Below are positions 53,930-64,000 of a stretch of 64,000 nt of DNA, piece after piece; the first letter of the stretch is position 1; each line of letters begins with the position of its first letter. The stretch comes from Calliopsis andreniformis (Eukaryota; Arthropoda; Insecta; Hymenoptera; Andrenidae). Position numbers and translations under genes: made by a program. The stretch is from assembly GCF_051401765.1 (NCBI RefSeq), contig NW_027480450.1, positions 4,712,001 to 4,776,000 on the forward strand, read 5' to 3'. The notes beneath the pieces are model-generated. The model worked only from the letters and a program-made list of their open reading frames with translations. It ran no database searches and was not told the DNA's origin.

Positions 53930-54893
53930 GAATATCCTCAATTCACAGTTTTCAATACTCAATCCCCATTCTACAATCATCAAATCTGAATCCACAAACA
54001 TCAATTCTCATCACTCAACCCTCAACACTCAGTCCTCAATCTCCAATCCTCAATCCTCGATCCTCAACCTTCAATACTCAATGCTCAATCTTCAATCCTC
54101 AATCCTCAATTCCCAATCCTCAATACTCAATCCTCAATCGTCAATCCTCAATCCCCAATCCTCAATCTTCAATCCCCAATCCTCAATCATCAATCCTCAA
54201 TCTTCAATACTCGAACCTCAATCCTCAAACCTCAATCCTAAATGCACAATCCTCAATCCTCAATCCTCAATCTTCAATCCTCAATACTCCATCTTCAATC
54301 CCCAATCCTCAATCCTCAATCCGCAATCCTCAGTCATGAATACTCAAACATCAATACTCAACCCTCAGTCCTCGTCCTCAATTCACAACCCTCAATCCTC
54401 AATCCTCAATCTTCAATCATCAATATTCAATCTTCAATTCTCAATCCTCAAACCTCAATGCTCAATCCTCTATCCTCAATGTTCAATCCTCAATACCCAA
54501 TCCTCAATCTTCAATCCTCAATCCTCAATCCTCAGTCCTCAAACCTCAATCCCGAATCCTCAATCCTGAAACCTCAACCTTCAGACCTCAGTCCTCAAAA
54601 ATCAATTGTCAATCCTCAAACCTCAATAGAATATCCTCAATTCACAGTTTTCAATACCCAATCCCAATTCTTCAATCTTCAAATCTCAATCCACAGACAT
54701 CAATTCTCATCACTCAACCCTCAACACTCAGTCCTCAATCATCAATCCTCAATCCTCAATCCTCAATCTTCAATACTCAATGCTCAATCTTCAATCCTCA
54801 ATCCTCAATTCTCAATCCTCAATACTCAATCCTCAATCGTCAATCCTCAATCCCCAATACTCAATCTTCAATCCCCAATCCTCAATCCTCAAT
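53930..54893 (+). repeat. B-block module preceding the 1,326-bp repeats
   Basis: B blocks start at 53,930 and 54,629. The stretch resembles the later 1,326-bp units (the TCAATGCTCAATC phrase at 54,079 and 54,779) but lacks their CCGACCGTCCCC phrase. Confidence 0.75.
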
Positions 54894-56230
54894 CCTCAAT
54901 CCTCAAACTTCAATCCTCAATACTCAATCTTCAATCCTCAGTCCTCAATCCTCAATCCTCTGTCCTCAATCCTCAATCTTGAATCCTCAATAACCAATCT
55001 CCAATCCTAGATCCTCAATCCCCAATCCTCAATCCTTAACCCTCAACCCTCAATCCTCAAGCCTCAGTCCTCAATCCCCAATCCTCAATCCTCAAACCTC
55101 AATCCTCAACCGACCGTCCCCGTCCTCAATCCTCAAGCCTCTATACTCGTTCCTCAAACCTCAATTCTCAAGCGTCAATCCTCAATCCTCAATCCTCAAC
55201 ACTCAATCCTCAGTCCTCAAACCTCAATCCCGAATCCTCAATCCTGAATCCTCAATCTTCAGACCTCAGTCCTCAAAAATCAATTGTCAATCCTCAATCC
55301 TCAATAGAATATCCTCAATTCACAGTTTTCAATACTCAATCCCCATTCTTCAATCTTCAAATCTCAATCCACAGACATCAACTCTCATCACTCAACCCTC
55401 AACACTCAGTCCTCAATCTTCAATCCTCAATCCTCAATCCTCAATCTTCAATACTCAATGCTCAATCTTCAATCCTCAATCCTCAATTCTCAATCCTCAA
55501 TACCCAATCCTCAATCGTCAATCCTCAATCCCCAATCCTCAATCTTCAATCCCCAATCCTCAATCATCAATCCTCAATCTTCAATACTCAATCCTCTATC
55601 CTCAAACCTCAATCCTCAACCGTCAGTCCTCGTCCTCAATCCTCAACCCTCAATACTCAATGCTCAATCTTCAATCATCAATACTCAATCTTCAATCCCC
55701 AACCCTCAATCCCCAATCTTCAATCATCAATATTCAATCTTCAATTCTCAATGCTCAATCCTCAATCCTCAATCCTCTATCCTCAATGTTCAATCCTCAA
55801 TTCCCAATCCTTAATCTTCAATCCTCAATCCTCAATCCTCAATTATCAATCCTCAATCCTCAATCCTCGATCGTCAATCTTCAATTCTGAATACTCAATC
55901 TTCAATCCTCAATCCTCAATCCTCAACCCTCATTCTTCAATCCTCAATACCCCATCCTCAATCTTCAATCCTCAATCCTCAATCCTCAATTCTCAATCCT
56001 CAATCCTCAGTCCTCAGTCCTCAATCCTCAATCCTCAACCTTAGCTCTCATCCTCAATCCTCAATCCTCAATCCTCAATCCTCAATCTTCAATCCTCAAT
56101 ACTGAATCTTAAATCCCCAATCCTCGATCTTCAATCCCCAATCCTCAATCTTCAATCCTCAGTCCCCAATCCTCAGTCCTCAATCCTCAATCCTCAATCC
56201 TCAATCCTCAATCCTCATTCCTCAATCCTC
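54894..56230 (+). repeat. 1,326-bp tandem repeat, copy 1
   Basis: The unit contains a C block, the unusual ACCGACCGTCCCCGTCC phrase (about 55,112), CTATACTCGTTCC, a B block at 55,307, and a TTAGCTC phrase near 56,041. I count four 6-bp units (near 55,126, 55,630 and two near 56,043), and 190 x 7 minus 4 gives 1,326 exactly. Confidence 0.9.
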
Positions 56231-57556
56231 AAACATCAATCCTCAATACTCAATCTTCAATCCTCAGTCCTCAATCCTCAATCCTCTGTCCTCAATCCTC
56301 AATCTTGAATCCTCAATAACCAAGCTCCAATCCTAGATCCTCAATCCCCAATCCTCAATCCTTAACCCTCAACCCTCAATCCTCAAGCCTCAGTCCTCAA
56401 TCCCCAATCCTCAATCCTCAAACCTCAATCCTCAACCGACCGTCCCCGTCCTCAATCCTCAAGCCTCTATACTCGTTCCTCAAACCTCAATCCTCAAGCG
56501 TCAATCCTCAATCCTCAATCCTCAACACTCAATCCTCAGTCCTCAAACCTCAATCCCGAATCCTCAATCCTGAATCCTCAATCTTCAGACCTCAGTCCTA
56601 AAAAATCAATTGTCAATCCTCAATCCTCAATAGAATATCCTCAATTCACAGTTTTCAATACTCAATCCCCATTCTTCAATCTTCAAATCTCAATCCACAG
56701 ACATCAACTCTCATCACTCAACCCTCAACACTCAGTCCTCAATCTTCAATCCTCAATCCTCAATCCTCAATCTTCAATACTCAATGCTCAATCTTCAATC
56801 CTCAATCCTCAATTCTCAATCCTCAATACCCAATCCTCAATCGTCAATCCTCAATCCCCAATCCTCAATCTTCAATCCCCAATCCTCAATCATCAATCCT
56901 CAATCTTCAATACTCAATCCTCTATCCTCAAACCTCAATCCTCAACCGTCAGTCCTCGTCCTCAATCCTCAACCCTCAATACTCAATGCTCAATCTTCAA
57001 TCATCAATACTCAATCTTCAATCCCCAACCCTCAATCCCCAATCTTCAATCATCAATATTCAATCTTCAATTCTCAATGCTCAATCCTCAATCCTCAATC
57101 CTCTATCCTCAATGTTCAATCCTCAATTCCCAATCCTTAATCTTCAATCCTCAATCCTCAATCCTCAATTATCAATCCTCAATCCTCAATCCTCAATCGT
57201 CAATCTTCAATTCTGAATACTCAATCTTCAATCCTCAATCCTCAATCCTCAACCCTCATTCTACAATCCTCAATACCCCATCCTCAATCTTCAATCCTCA
57301 ATCCTCAATCCTCAATTCTCAATCCTCAATCCTCAGTCCTCAGTCCTCAATCCTCAATCCTCAACCTTAGCTCTCATCCTCAATCCTCAATCCTCAATCC
57401 TCAATCCTCAATCTTCAATCCTCAATACTGAATCTTAAATCCCCAATCCTCAATCTTCAATCCCCAATCCTCAATCTTCAATCCTCAGTCCCCAATCCTC
57501 AGTCCTCAATCCTCAATCCTCAATCCTCAATCCTCAATCCTCATTCCTCAATCCTC
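56231..57556 (+). repeat. 1,326-bp tandem repeat, copy 2
   Basis: Same order as copy 1, with B at 56,633. Differences seen include CCAAGCTCC instead of CCAATCTCC (about 56,321), CCTAAAAAATC instead of CCTCAAAAATC (about 56,597) and CATTCTACAATCC instead of CATTCTTCAATCC (about 57,258). Confidence 0.9.
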
Positions 57557-58230
57557 AAACTTCAATCCTCAATACTCAATCTTCAATCCTCAGTCCTCAA
57601 TCCTCAATCCTCTGTCCTCAATCCTCAATCTTGAATCATCAATAACCAATCTCCAATCCTAGATCCTCAATCCCCAATCCTCAATCCTTAACCCTCAACC
57701 CTCAATCCTCAAGCCTCAGTCCTCAATCCCCAATCCTCAATCCTCAAACCTCAATCCTCAACCGACCGTCCCCGTCCTCAATCCTCAAGCCTCTATACTC
57801 GTTCCTCAAACCTCAATCCTCAAGCGTCAATCCTCAATCCTCAATCCTCAACACTCAATCCTCAGTCCTCAAACCTCAATCCCGAATCCTCAATCCTGAA
57901 TCCTCAATCTTCAGACCTCAGTCCTCAAAAATCAATTGTCAATCCTCAATCCTCAATAGAATATCCTCAATTCACAGTTTTCAATACTCAATCCCCATTC
58001 TTCAATCTTCAAATCTCAATCCACAGACATCAACTCCCATCACTCAACCCTCAACACTCAGTCCTCAATCTTCAATCCTCAATCCTCAATCCTCAATCTT
58101 CAATACTCAATGCTCAATCTTCAATCCTCAATCCTCAATTCTCAATCCTCAATACCCAATCCTCAATCGTCAATCCTCAATCCCCAATCCTCAATCTTCA
58201 ATCCCCAATCCTCAATCATCAATCCTCAAT
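57557..58230 (+). repeat. 1,326-bp tandem repeat, truncated copy 3
   Basis: About half a unit, with B at 57,959. It departs from copies 1 and 2 at about 58,230, where TCAATCTCCAATACTGAG replaces TCAATCTTCAATACTC, and passes into the module that also starts near 61,186. Confidence 0.88.
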
Positions 58231-58235
58231 CTCCA

Positions 58236-58992
58236 ATACTGAGTCCTCAATCCTCAATCCTCAATCCTCAATACTCAACCGTTAATCCTCAATTCTCAAT
58301 ACTCAATAGGACATCCTGAGTTTTCTGGATTCAATACTCAAACCTCGATCCTCAAACATCTATTCTCAATCCTCAATCCTCAATCCTCAATTCTCAATCG
58401 TCAATCCTCAAACCCCAATCCTCAATCTTCAATCCTCAATCCTCAATCTTCAATCCTCAAACCTCAATCTTCAATCCTCAATACTCAATCTTCTATCCTC
58501 AATTCCCAATCCTCAATCCTTAATCCCCAATCCTCAAACCTCAATCTTCAATCCTCAATACTCAGTCTTCAATCCTCAATCCTCAATCCTCAATCCTCAA
58601 TTCTCAATCCTCAATCCTCAATCCTCAGACGTCAAACATCAATACTCAACCCTCAGTCCTCGTCCTCAATCCCCAACCCTCAATCCTCAATCCTCAATCT
58701 TCAATCATCAATATTCAATCTTCAATTCTCAATCCTCAATCCTCAATCCTCAATCCTCTGTCCTCAATGTTCAATCCTCAATACCCAATCCTCAATCTTC
58801 AATCCTCAATCCTCAATCCTCAATCCTCAATCCTCATTCCTCAGTCCTCAAACCTCAATCCTGAATCCTCAATCCTGAATCCTCAATCTTCAGCCCTGAG
58901 TCCTCAACAATCAGTTGTCAATCCTCAATCCTCAATAGAATATCCTCAATTCACAGTTTTCAATACTCAATACTCAATCTGCAATCTTCAAT
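58236..58992 (+). repeat. Dispersed duplicate, copy 1 (partner at 61.2 kb)
   Basis: This matches about 61,186-61,940 at an offset of 2,949-2,950 bp, with several percent difference. Both copies have a degenerate A block with GAGTTTTCTGGATTC (GGACATCC at 58,310, GAACGTCC at 61,259), the ATCCTCAGACGTCAAAC phrase and a B block (58,938 and 61,887). Copies diverge at 58,992, after TGCAATCTTCAA. Confidence 0.82.
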
Positions 58993-61185
58993 CCTCAATA
59001 CTCAATCTTCAATCCTCAAACTTCAGTCCTCAAACCTCAATTCTGAATCCTCAATACTGAATCCTCAATCTTCAGCCCTACGTCCTCAACAATCAGATGT
59101 CAATCCTCAATCCTCAATAGAATATCCTCAATTCACAGTTTTCAATACTCAATACTCAATCTGCAATCTTCAAATCTCTATCCACAAACAGCAATACTCA
59201 TCACTCAACCCTCAACACTCAGTCCTCAATGTTCAATAATCAATCCTCAATTCTCAATCTTCAATTCTCAATACTGTATTTTCAAACCTCAATCCTCAAT
59301 CCGCAATCCTCAATCCTCAATCCTCAATCTTCAATCCTCAATCCCCAATCCTCAGTCTTCAATCCTCAATCCTCAATCCTCAATCCTCAATCCTCAATCC
59401 TCAATACTCAATCTTGAATCCTCAATAATCAGTCTCCAATCCTAGATCCTCAATCCCCAATCCTCAATCCTTAATCCTCAATCCTCAATCCTCAAGACTC
59501 AGTCCTCAATCCTCAATCCTCAATCCTTAATCTTCAATCCTCAATCCTCAGTCATCAATCCTCAATTTTCACTACTCAATCGTCAATCCTCAGTCCACAA
59601 TCCTCAATCCTCACTCCTCGTTCCTGAAACCTCAAACCTCATCCGTCAGTCCTCATCCTCAGTTCTCAATTCTCAATCCTCAATCCTCAATCCTCAACCT
59701 TGAATCCTCAATAATCAATCTCCAATCCTAGATCCTCAATCCCCAATCCTCAATCCTTAATCCTCAATCTTCAATCCTCAATCCCCAGTCCTCAATCTTC
59801 AATCCTCAATGCTCAATCCTCATTCCTCCAGCCTCAGTCCTCAATCCTCTATCCTCAAACCTCAATCCTCAACCGTCAGTCCTCGTCCTCAATCCTCAAC
59901 CCTCAATACTCAATGCTCCTTCTTCAATCATCAATACTCAATCTTCAATCCCCAACCCTCAATCCTCAATCTTCAATCATCAATATTCAATCTTCAATTC
60001 TCAATGCTCAATCCTCAATCCTCAATCCTCTATCCTCAATGTTCAATCCTCAATACCCAATCCTTAATCTTCAATCCTCAATCCTCAATCCTCAATTCTC
60101 AATCCTCAATGCTCAATCCTCAATCGTCAATCATCAATTCTGAATACTCAATCTTCAATCCTCAATCCTCAGTCCTCAATCCTCATTCTTCAATCCTCAA
60201 TACCCAAACCTCAATCTTCAATCCTCAATACTGAATCTTCAATCCTCAATCCTCAATCTTCAATCCTCAGTCCCCAATCCTCAGTCCTCAATCCTCAATC
60301 CTCAATCCTCAATCCTCAATCCTCAACCCTCAGCTCTCATCCTCAATCCTCAATCCTCAATCCTCAATCCTCAATCTTCAATCCTCAATACTGAATCTTC
60401 AATACTCAGTCCTCAATCCTCAATCCTCAATCCTCAATCCTCAGTCCTCAATCCTCAATCCTCAATCCTCAATATACAACACACAACACTCAACCATCAA
60501 TCCTTAATACTCAACCATCAACCTTCAATTCTCAATACTCAATAGAATATCCTGAATTCTCATGGTTCTATACTCAATTCACAATATTCAATAATCAAAT
60601 CTTAATCCTCAAAGATCAATTCTCAACACTCAATCCTCAACACTCAGTCCTCACTCTTCAATCCGCCATCCTCAACCCTCAATCCTCAAGCGTCAATCCT
60701 CAATCCTCAATCCTCAACACGCAATCATCAGTCCTCAAACCTCAATCCCGAACCCTCAATCGTGAATCCTCAATCTTCAGACCTCAGTCCTCAAAAATCA
60801 ATTGTCAATCCTCAAACCTCAATAGAATATCCTCAATTCACAGGTTTCAATACTCAATCCCCATTCTTCAATCTTCAAATCTCAATCCACAGACATCAAT
60901 TCTCATCACTCAACCCTCAACACTCAGTCCTCAATCTTCAATCCTCAATCCTCAATCCTCAATCTTCAATACTCAATGCTCAATCTTCAATCCTCAATCC
61001 TCAATTCTCAATCCCCAATACTCAATCCTCAATCGTCAATCCTCAATCCCCAATCCTCAATCTTCAATCCCCAATCCTCAATCATCAATCCTCAATCTTC
61101 AATACTCGAACCTCAATCATCAATCCTCAATCCTCAATCCTCAATCCTCAATCCTCAATCCTCAATCATCAATCCTCAATCTTCA
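58993..61185 (+). repeat. Mosaic segment, B-, C- and E-type modules
   Basis: B blocks start at 59,120 and 60,825, C blocks lie near 59,444 and 59,727, and a CATGG-type E block starts at 60,545. 59.8-60.1 kb resembles 55.6-55.9 kb. This holds the last C block of the window. I see no gene. Confidence 0.82.
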
Positions 61186-61940
61186 ATACTGAGTCCTCAA
61201 TCCTCAATCCTCAATCCTCAATACTCAACCGTTAATCCTCAATTCTCAATACTCAATAGAACGTCCTGAGTTTTCTGGATTCAATACTCAAACCTCGATC
61301 CTCAAACCTCTATCCTCAATCCTCAATCCTCAATCCTCAATTCTCAATCGTCAATCCTCATACCCCAATCCTCAATCTTCAATCCTCAATCCTCAATCTT
61401 CAATCCTCAAACCTCAATCTTCGATTCTCAATACTCAATCTTCAATCCTATACTCCCAATCCTCAATCCTTAATCCCCAAACCTCAATCCTCAATCTTCA
61501 ATTCTCAATACTCAATCTTCAATCCTCAATCCTCAATCCTCAATCCTCAATTCTCAGTCCTCAATCCTCAATCCTCAGACGTCAAACATCAATACTCAAC
61601 CCTCAGTCCTCGTCCTCAATCCACAACCCTCAATCCTCAACCCTCAATTTCAATCATCAATATTCAATCTTCAATTCTCAATCCTCAATCCTCAATCCTC
61701 AATCCTCTATCCTCAATGTTCAATCCTCAATACCCAATCCTTAATCTTCAATCCTCAATCCTCAATCCTCAATCCTCAATCCTCAATCCTCAGTCCTCAA
61801 ACCTCAATGCTGTATCCTCAATCCTGAATCCTCAATCTTCAGCCCTGAGTCCTCAACAATCAGTTGTCAATCCTCAATCCTCAATAGAATATTCTCAATT
61901 CACAGTTTTCAATGCTCAATACTCAATCTGCAATCTTCAA
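61186..61940 (+). repeat. Dispersed duplicate, copy 2
   Basis: Partner of 58,236-58,992. After the B block at 61,887 it keeps the full B tail (ATCTCTATCCACAAACATC), whereas the first copy switches to plain heptamers. Confidence 0.82.
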
Positions 61941-62295
61941 ATCTCTATCCACAAACATCTATTCTCATCACTCAACCTTCAACACTCAGTCCTCAATGTT
62001 CAATCCTCAATCCTCAATTCTCAATCATCAATCCTCAGTACTGAATCTTCAATCCTCAATCCTCAATCCTCAATCCTCAATCCTCAATACTCAATCCTCA
62101 ATCCTCAATCCTCTATCCTCAGTCCTCAGCCCTCAATCCTCAATCCTCAACCCTCAGCTCTCATCCTCAACCCTCAATACTCAATCCTCAATCCTCAATC
62201 TTCAATCCTCAATACTGAATCTTCAATCCTCAATCCTCAATCCTCAATCCTCAATCCTCAATCCTCAATCTTCAATCCTCAGACCTCAATCCTTA

Positions 62296-62922
62296 ATCTT
62301 CAATCCTCAATCCTCAGTCCTCAATCCTCATTCTTCAATCCCCATTACTCAAACTTCAATCGTCAATCCTGAATCCTCAATCCTCAATCCTCAACCTTCA
62401 ATCATCAATATTCAATCTTCAATCCTCAATCCCCAGTCCTCAACCCTCAATCCTCAGTCGTCAAACCGCAATCCTGAATCCTCAATCCTGAATCCTCAAT
62501 CTTCAGCCCTCAGTTCTCAACAATCAGTTGTCAATCCTCAATCCTCAATAGAATATCCTCAATTCACAGTTTTCAATACTCAATACTCAATCTGCAATCT
62601 TCAATCCTCAATACTCAATCTTCAATCCTCAATCCTCAGTCCTCAATCCTCATTCTTCAATCCCCATTACTCAAACTTCAATCGTCAATCCTCAATCCTC
62701 AATCCTCAATCCTCAACCTTCAATCATCAATATTCAATCTTCAATCCTCAATCCCCAGTCCTCAACCCTCAATCCTCAGTCGTGAAACCGCAATCCTGAA
62801 TCCTCAATACTGAATCCTCAATCGTCAGACCTCAGTCCTCAACAATCAGTTGTCAATCCTCAATCCTCATTAGAATATCCTGAATTCACAGTTTTCAATG
62901 CTCAAAACTCAATCTGCAATGT
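62296..62922 (+). repeat. 322-bp tandem duplication
   Basis: About 62,296-62,600 recurs at 62,618-62,922 with offset 322 = 46 heptamers. Paired markers are CCCATTACTCAAAC at 62,341 and 62,663, and the B block at 62,551 and 62,873. Differences include TCGTCAAACCG versus TCGTGAAACCG and TCAATACTCAATAC versus TCAATGCTCAAAAC. Confidence 0.88.
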
Positions 62923-64000
62923 TCAAATCTATATCCACGAACATCTACTCTCATCACACAACCCTCAACACTCAGTCCTCAATGTTTAATCGTCAATCCT
63001 CAATTCTCAATCTTCAGTCCCCAGTACTGAATCTTCAATACTCAATCCCCAATCCTCAATCCTCAATCCTCAATACTCAATCCTCAATCCTCAATCCTCA
63101 ATCCTCAATCCTCAATCCTCAATCCTCAATCCTCAATCCTCAATCCTCAATCCTCAATATTCAATCCTCAATACTCAATCGTCAATCCTCAATCCTCAAT
63201 TCTCAATCCTCAATCCTCAATCCTCAATCGTCAATCTTCAGTTCTGAATACACAATCTTCAATCCTCAATCCTCAAACCTCAACCCTCATTCTTCAATCC
63301 TCAATACCCAATCCTCAATCTTCAATCCTCAATCCTCAATCCTCAATTCTCTATCCTCAATCCTCAGTCCTCAGTCCTCAATCCTCAATCCTCAAACCTC
63401 AGCTCTCATCCTCAATCCTCAATCCTCAATCCTCAGTCCTCAATCTTCAATCCTCAATACTGAAACTTCAACCCTCAATCCTCAATCCTCGATCCTCAAT
63501 CCTCAATCCTCAATCTTCATTCCTCAGTCACCAATCCTTAATAGTCAATCCTCAATCCTCAATCCTCAATCCTCAATCTTCAATCCTAAATACTCAAACT
63601 TCAATCCCCAATCCTCAATCGTCAATCTTCAATCCTCAACATTCAACCATCAATATTCAATCTTCAATCCTCAATCCTCAATCCTCAGTCCTCAATCCTC
63701 AGTCCTCAAACCCCAATCCTGAATCCTCAATCCTGAATCCTCAATCTTCAGCCCTCAGTCCTCAACAATCAGTTGTCAATCCTCAATCCTCAATAGAATA
63801 TCCTCAAATCACAGCTTTCAATACTCAACACTCAATCTGCAATCCTCAAATCTCTATCCACAAACATCAATTCTCATCACTCAACCCTCAACAATCAGTC
63901 CCCAATCCTCAATCTTCAATCCTCAATCCTCAATCCTCAATCCTCAATCCTCAATCATCAATCTTCAATCCTCAATCCTCAATCTTCAATCCTCAATAAT
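62923..64000 (+). repeat. Terminal mosaic, array continues off the window
   Basis: Heptamer array with a long perfect consensus run near 63,079-63,158 and a B block at 63,796 (CAAATCACAGC form). The last bases are still in heptamer register, so the array extends past 64,000. Confidence 0.85.

Larger units (their letters stand above)
1..64000 (+). repeat. Heptamer satellite array, unit TCAATCC, fills the window
   Basis: Every line reads as near-contiguous 7-bp units of TCAATCC, in one orientation throughout; I found no run of the reverse complement. The + strand is almost free of G (2 of the first 60 bases) because the consensus has none, so the - strand carries GG every 7 nt. Perfect runs are short: most are 4-8 units, and the longest I noticed are about 12 units near 39,241-39,327 and 11 near 63,079-63,158. 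All 21 one-base variants of the unit occur, the commonest being TCAATAC, TCAATCT, TCAGTCC, TCAACCC, TCAAACC, TCAATTC and CCAATCC. Length is conserved far better than sequence. No flanking unique DNA is reached at either end. A eukaryotic heterochromatic satellite is the likeliest setting, by inference; the family is not one I recognise. Confidence 0.97.

Noticed and set aside
1..64000. Reverse-strand coding if TGA is read as Trp
   Set aside because: The reverse consensus would then be open, but variants with TTA, CTA or TCTA on the + strand still create stops, and nothing indicates such a code.
1..64000. Telomeric repeat
   Set aside because: The G strand TTGAGGA is 7 bp long like the plant-type TTTAGGG, but it lacks GGG, is highly variable and is organised in kilobase higher-order units, unlike a telomere. 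A subtelomeric location remains possible.
1..64000. CRISPR array
   Set aside because: There are regular repeats, but no alternation of a constant 25-40-bp repeat with unique spacers; everything between landmarks is the same heptamer.
1..64000. Cyanobacterial heptanucleotide repeats (STRR)
   Set aside because: Those known families have other units and form short intergenic runs, not a gene-free array of tens of kilobases with higher-order structure.
1..64000. CENP-B-box-like centromere motif
   Set aside because: I found no match to the mammalian box core TTCGTTGG; the G-poor strand excludes it on +, and I saw no complement.

Overview
The whole 64-kb window is one tandem-repeat (satellite) array. 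Its unit is a heptamer, TCAATCC on the + strand (GGATTGA on the - strand), always in the same orientation. I see no unique sequence, protein-coding gene, RNA gene, transposon or CRISPR array. The many open frames on the + strand are artefacts. Three heptamers (21 nt) read as the heptapeptide SSILNPQ in all three forward frames, and the consensus carries no stop. The - strand has a TGA every 21 nt in each frame.

The array is layered. (1) The heptamer: all 21 single-base variants of TCAATCC can be found, yet spacing stays at 7 bp, apart from rare inherited 6-mers such as TCATCC and TCGTCC. (2) Short phrases of 3-28 heptamers. (3) Landmark blocks, called A, B, E and C here. They look unlike the consensus but are still made of 7-bp steps. 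A, B and E share a core around GAATATCC and occur about 70 times. (4) Segmental tandem duplications of 182 bp to 6.3 kb, some nested. The best defined are 4,151 bp (1-8,026), 567 bp (9,466-10,600), 6,316 bp (13,718-26,329, with a 560-bp-offset repeat inside), 2,250 bp (29,768-34,274), about 3.17 kb (44.6-48.6 kb), 343 bp (53,146-53,833), 1,326 bp x 2.5 (54,894-58,230) and 322 bp (62,296-62,922). Between them lie mosaics of the same modules. Copy divergence runs from no visible difference (6,316-bp pair) to several percent, so the array has been rearranged repeatedly.

Layout: 1-13.7 kb is rich in block A and in the marker TCAGCAGTC, which I see only up to about 10.6 kb. From 14.9 to 59.8 kb block C (with TAGATCC) appears. 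From 44 to 64 kb block B dominates, and a CATGG-bearing E variant occurs at 49.7-60.5 kb.

An array of this size, with higher-order structure and no genes, suggests heterochromatin (pericentromeric, subtelomeric or B/sex-chromosome-like) of a eukaryote. That is inference: nothing in the sequence identifies the organism, and I cannot match the heptamer to a named satellite. There are no genes to act together. The questions of interest are how the array evolved, its strand asymmetry and the hairpin in block A.
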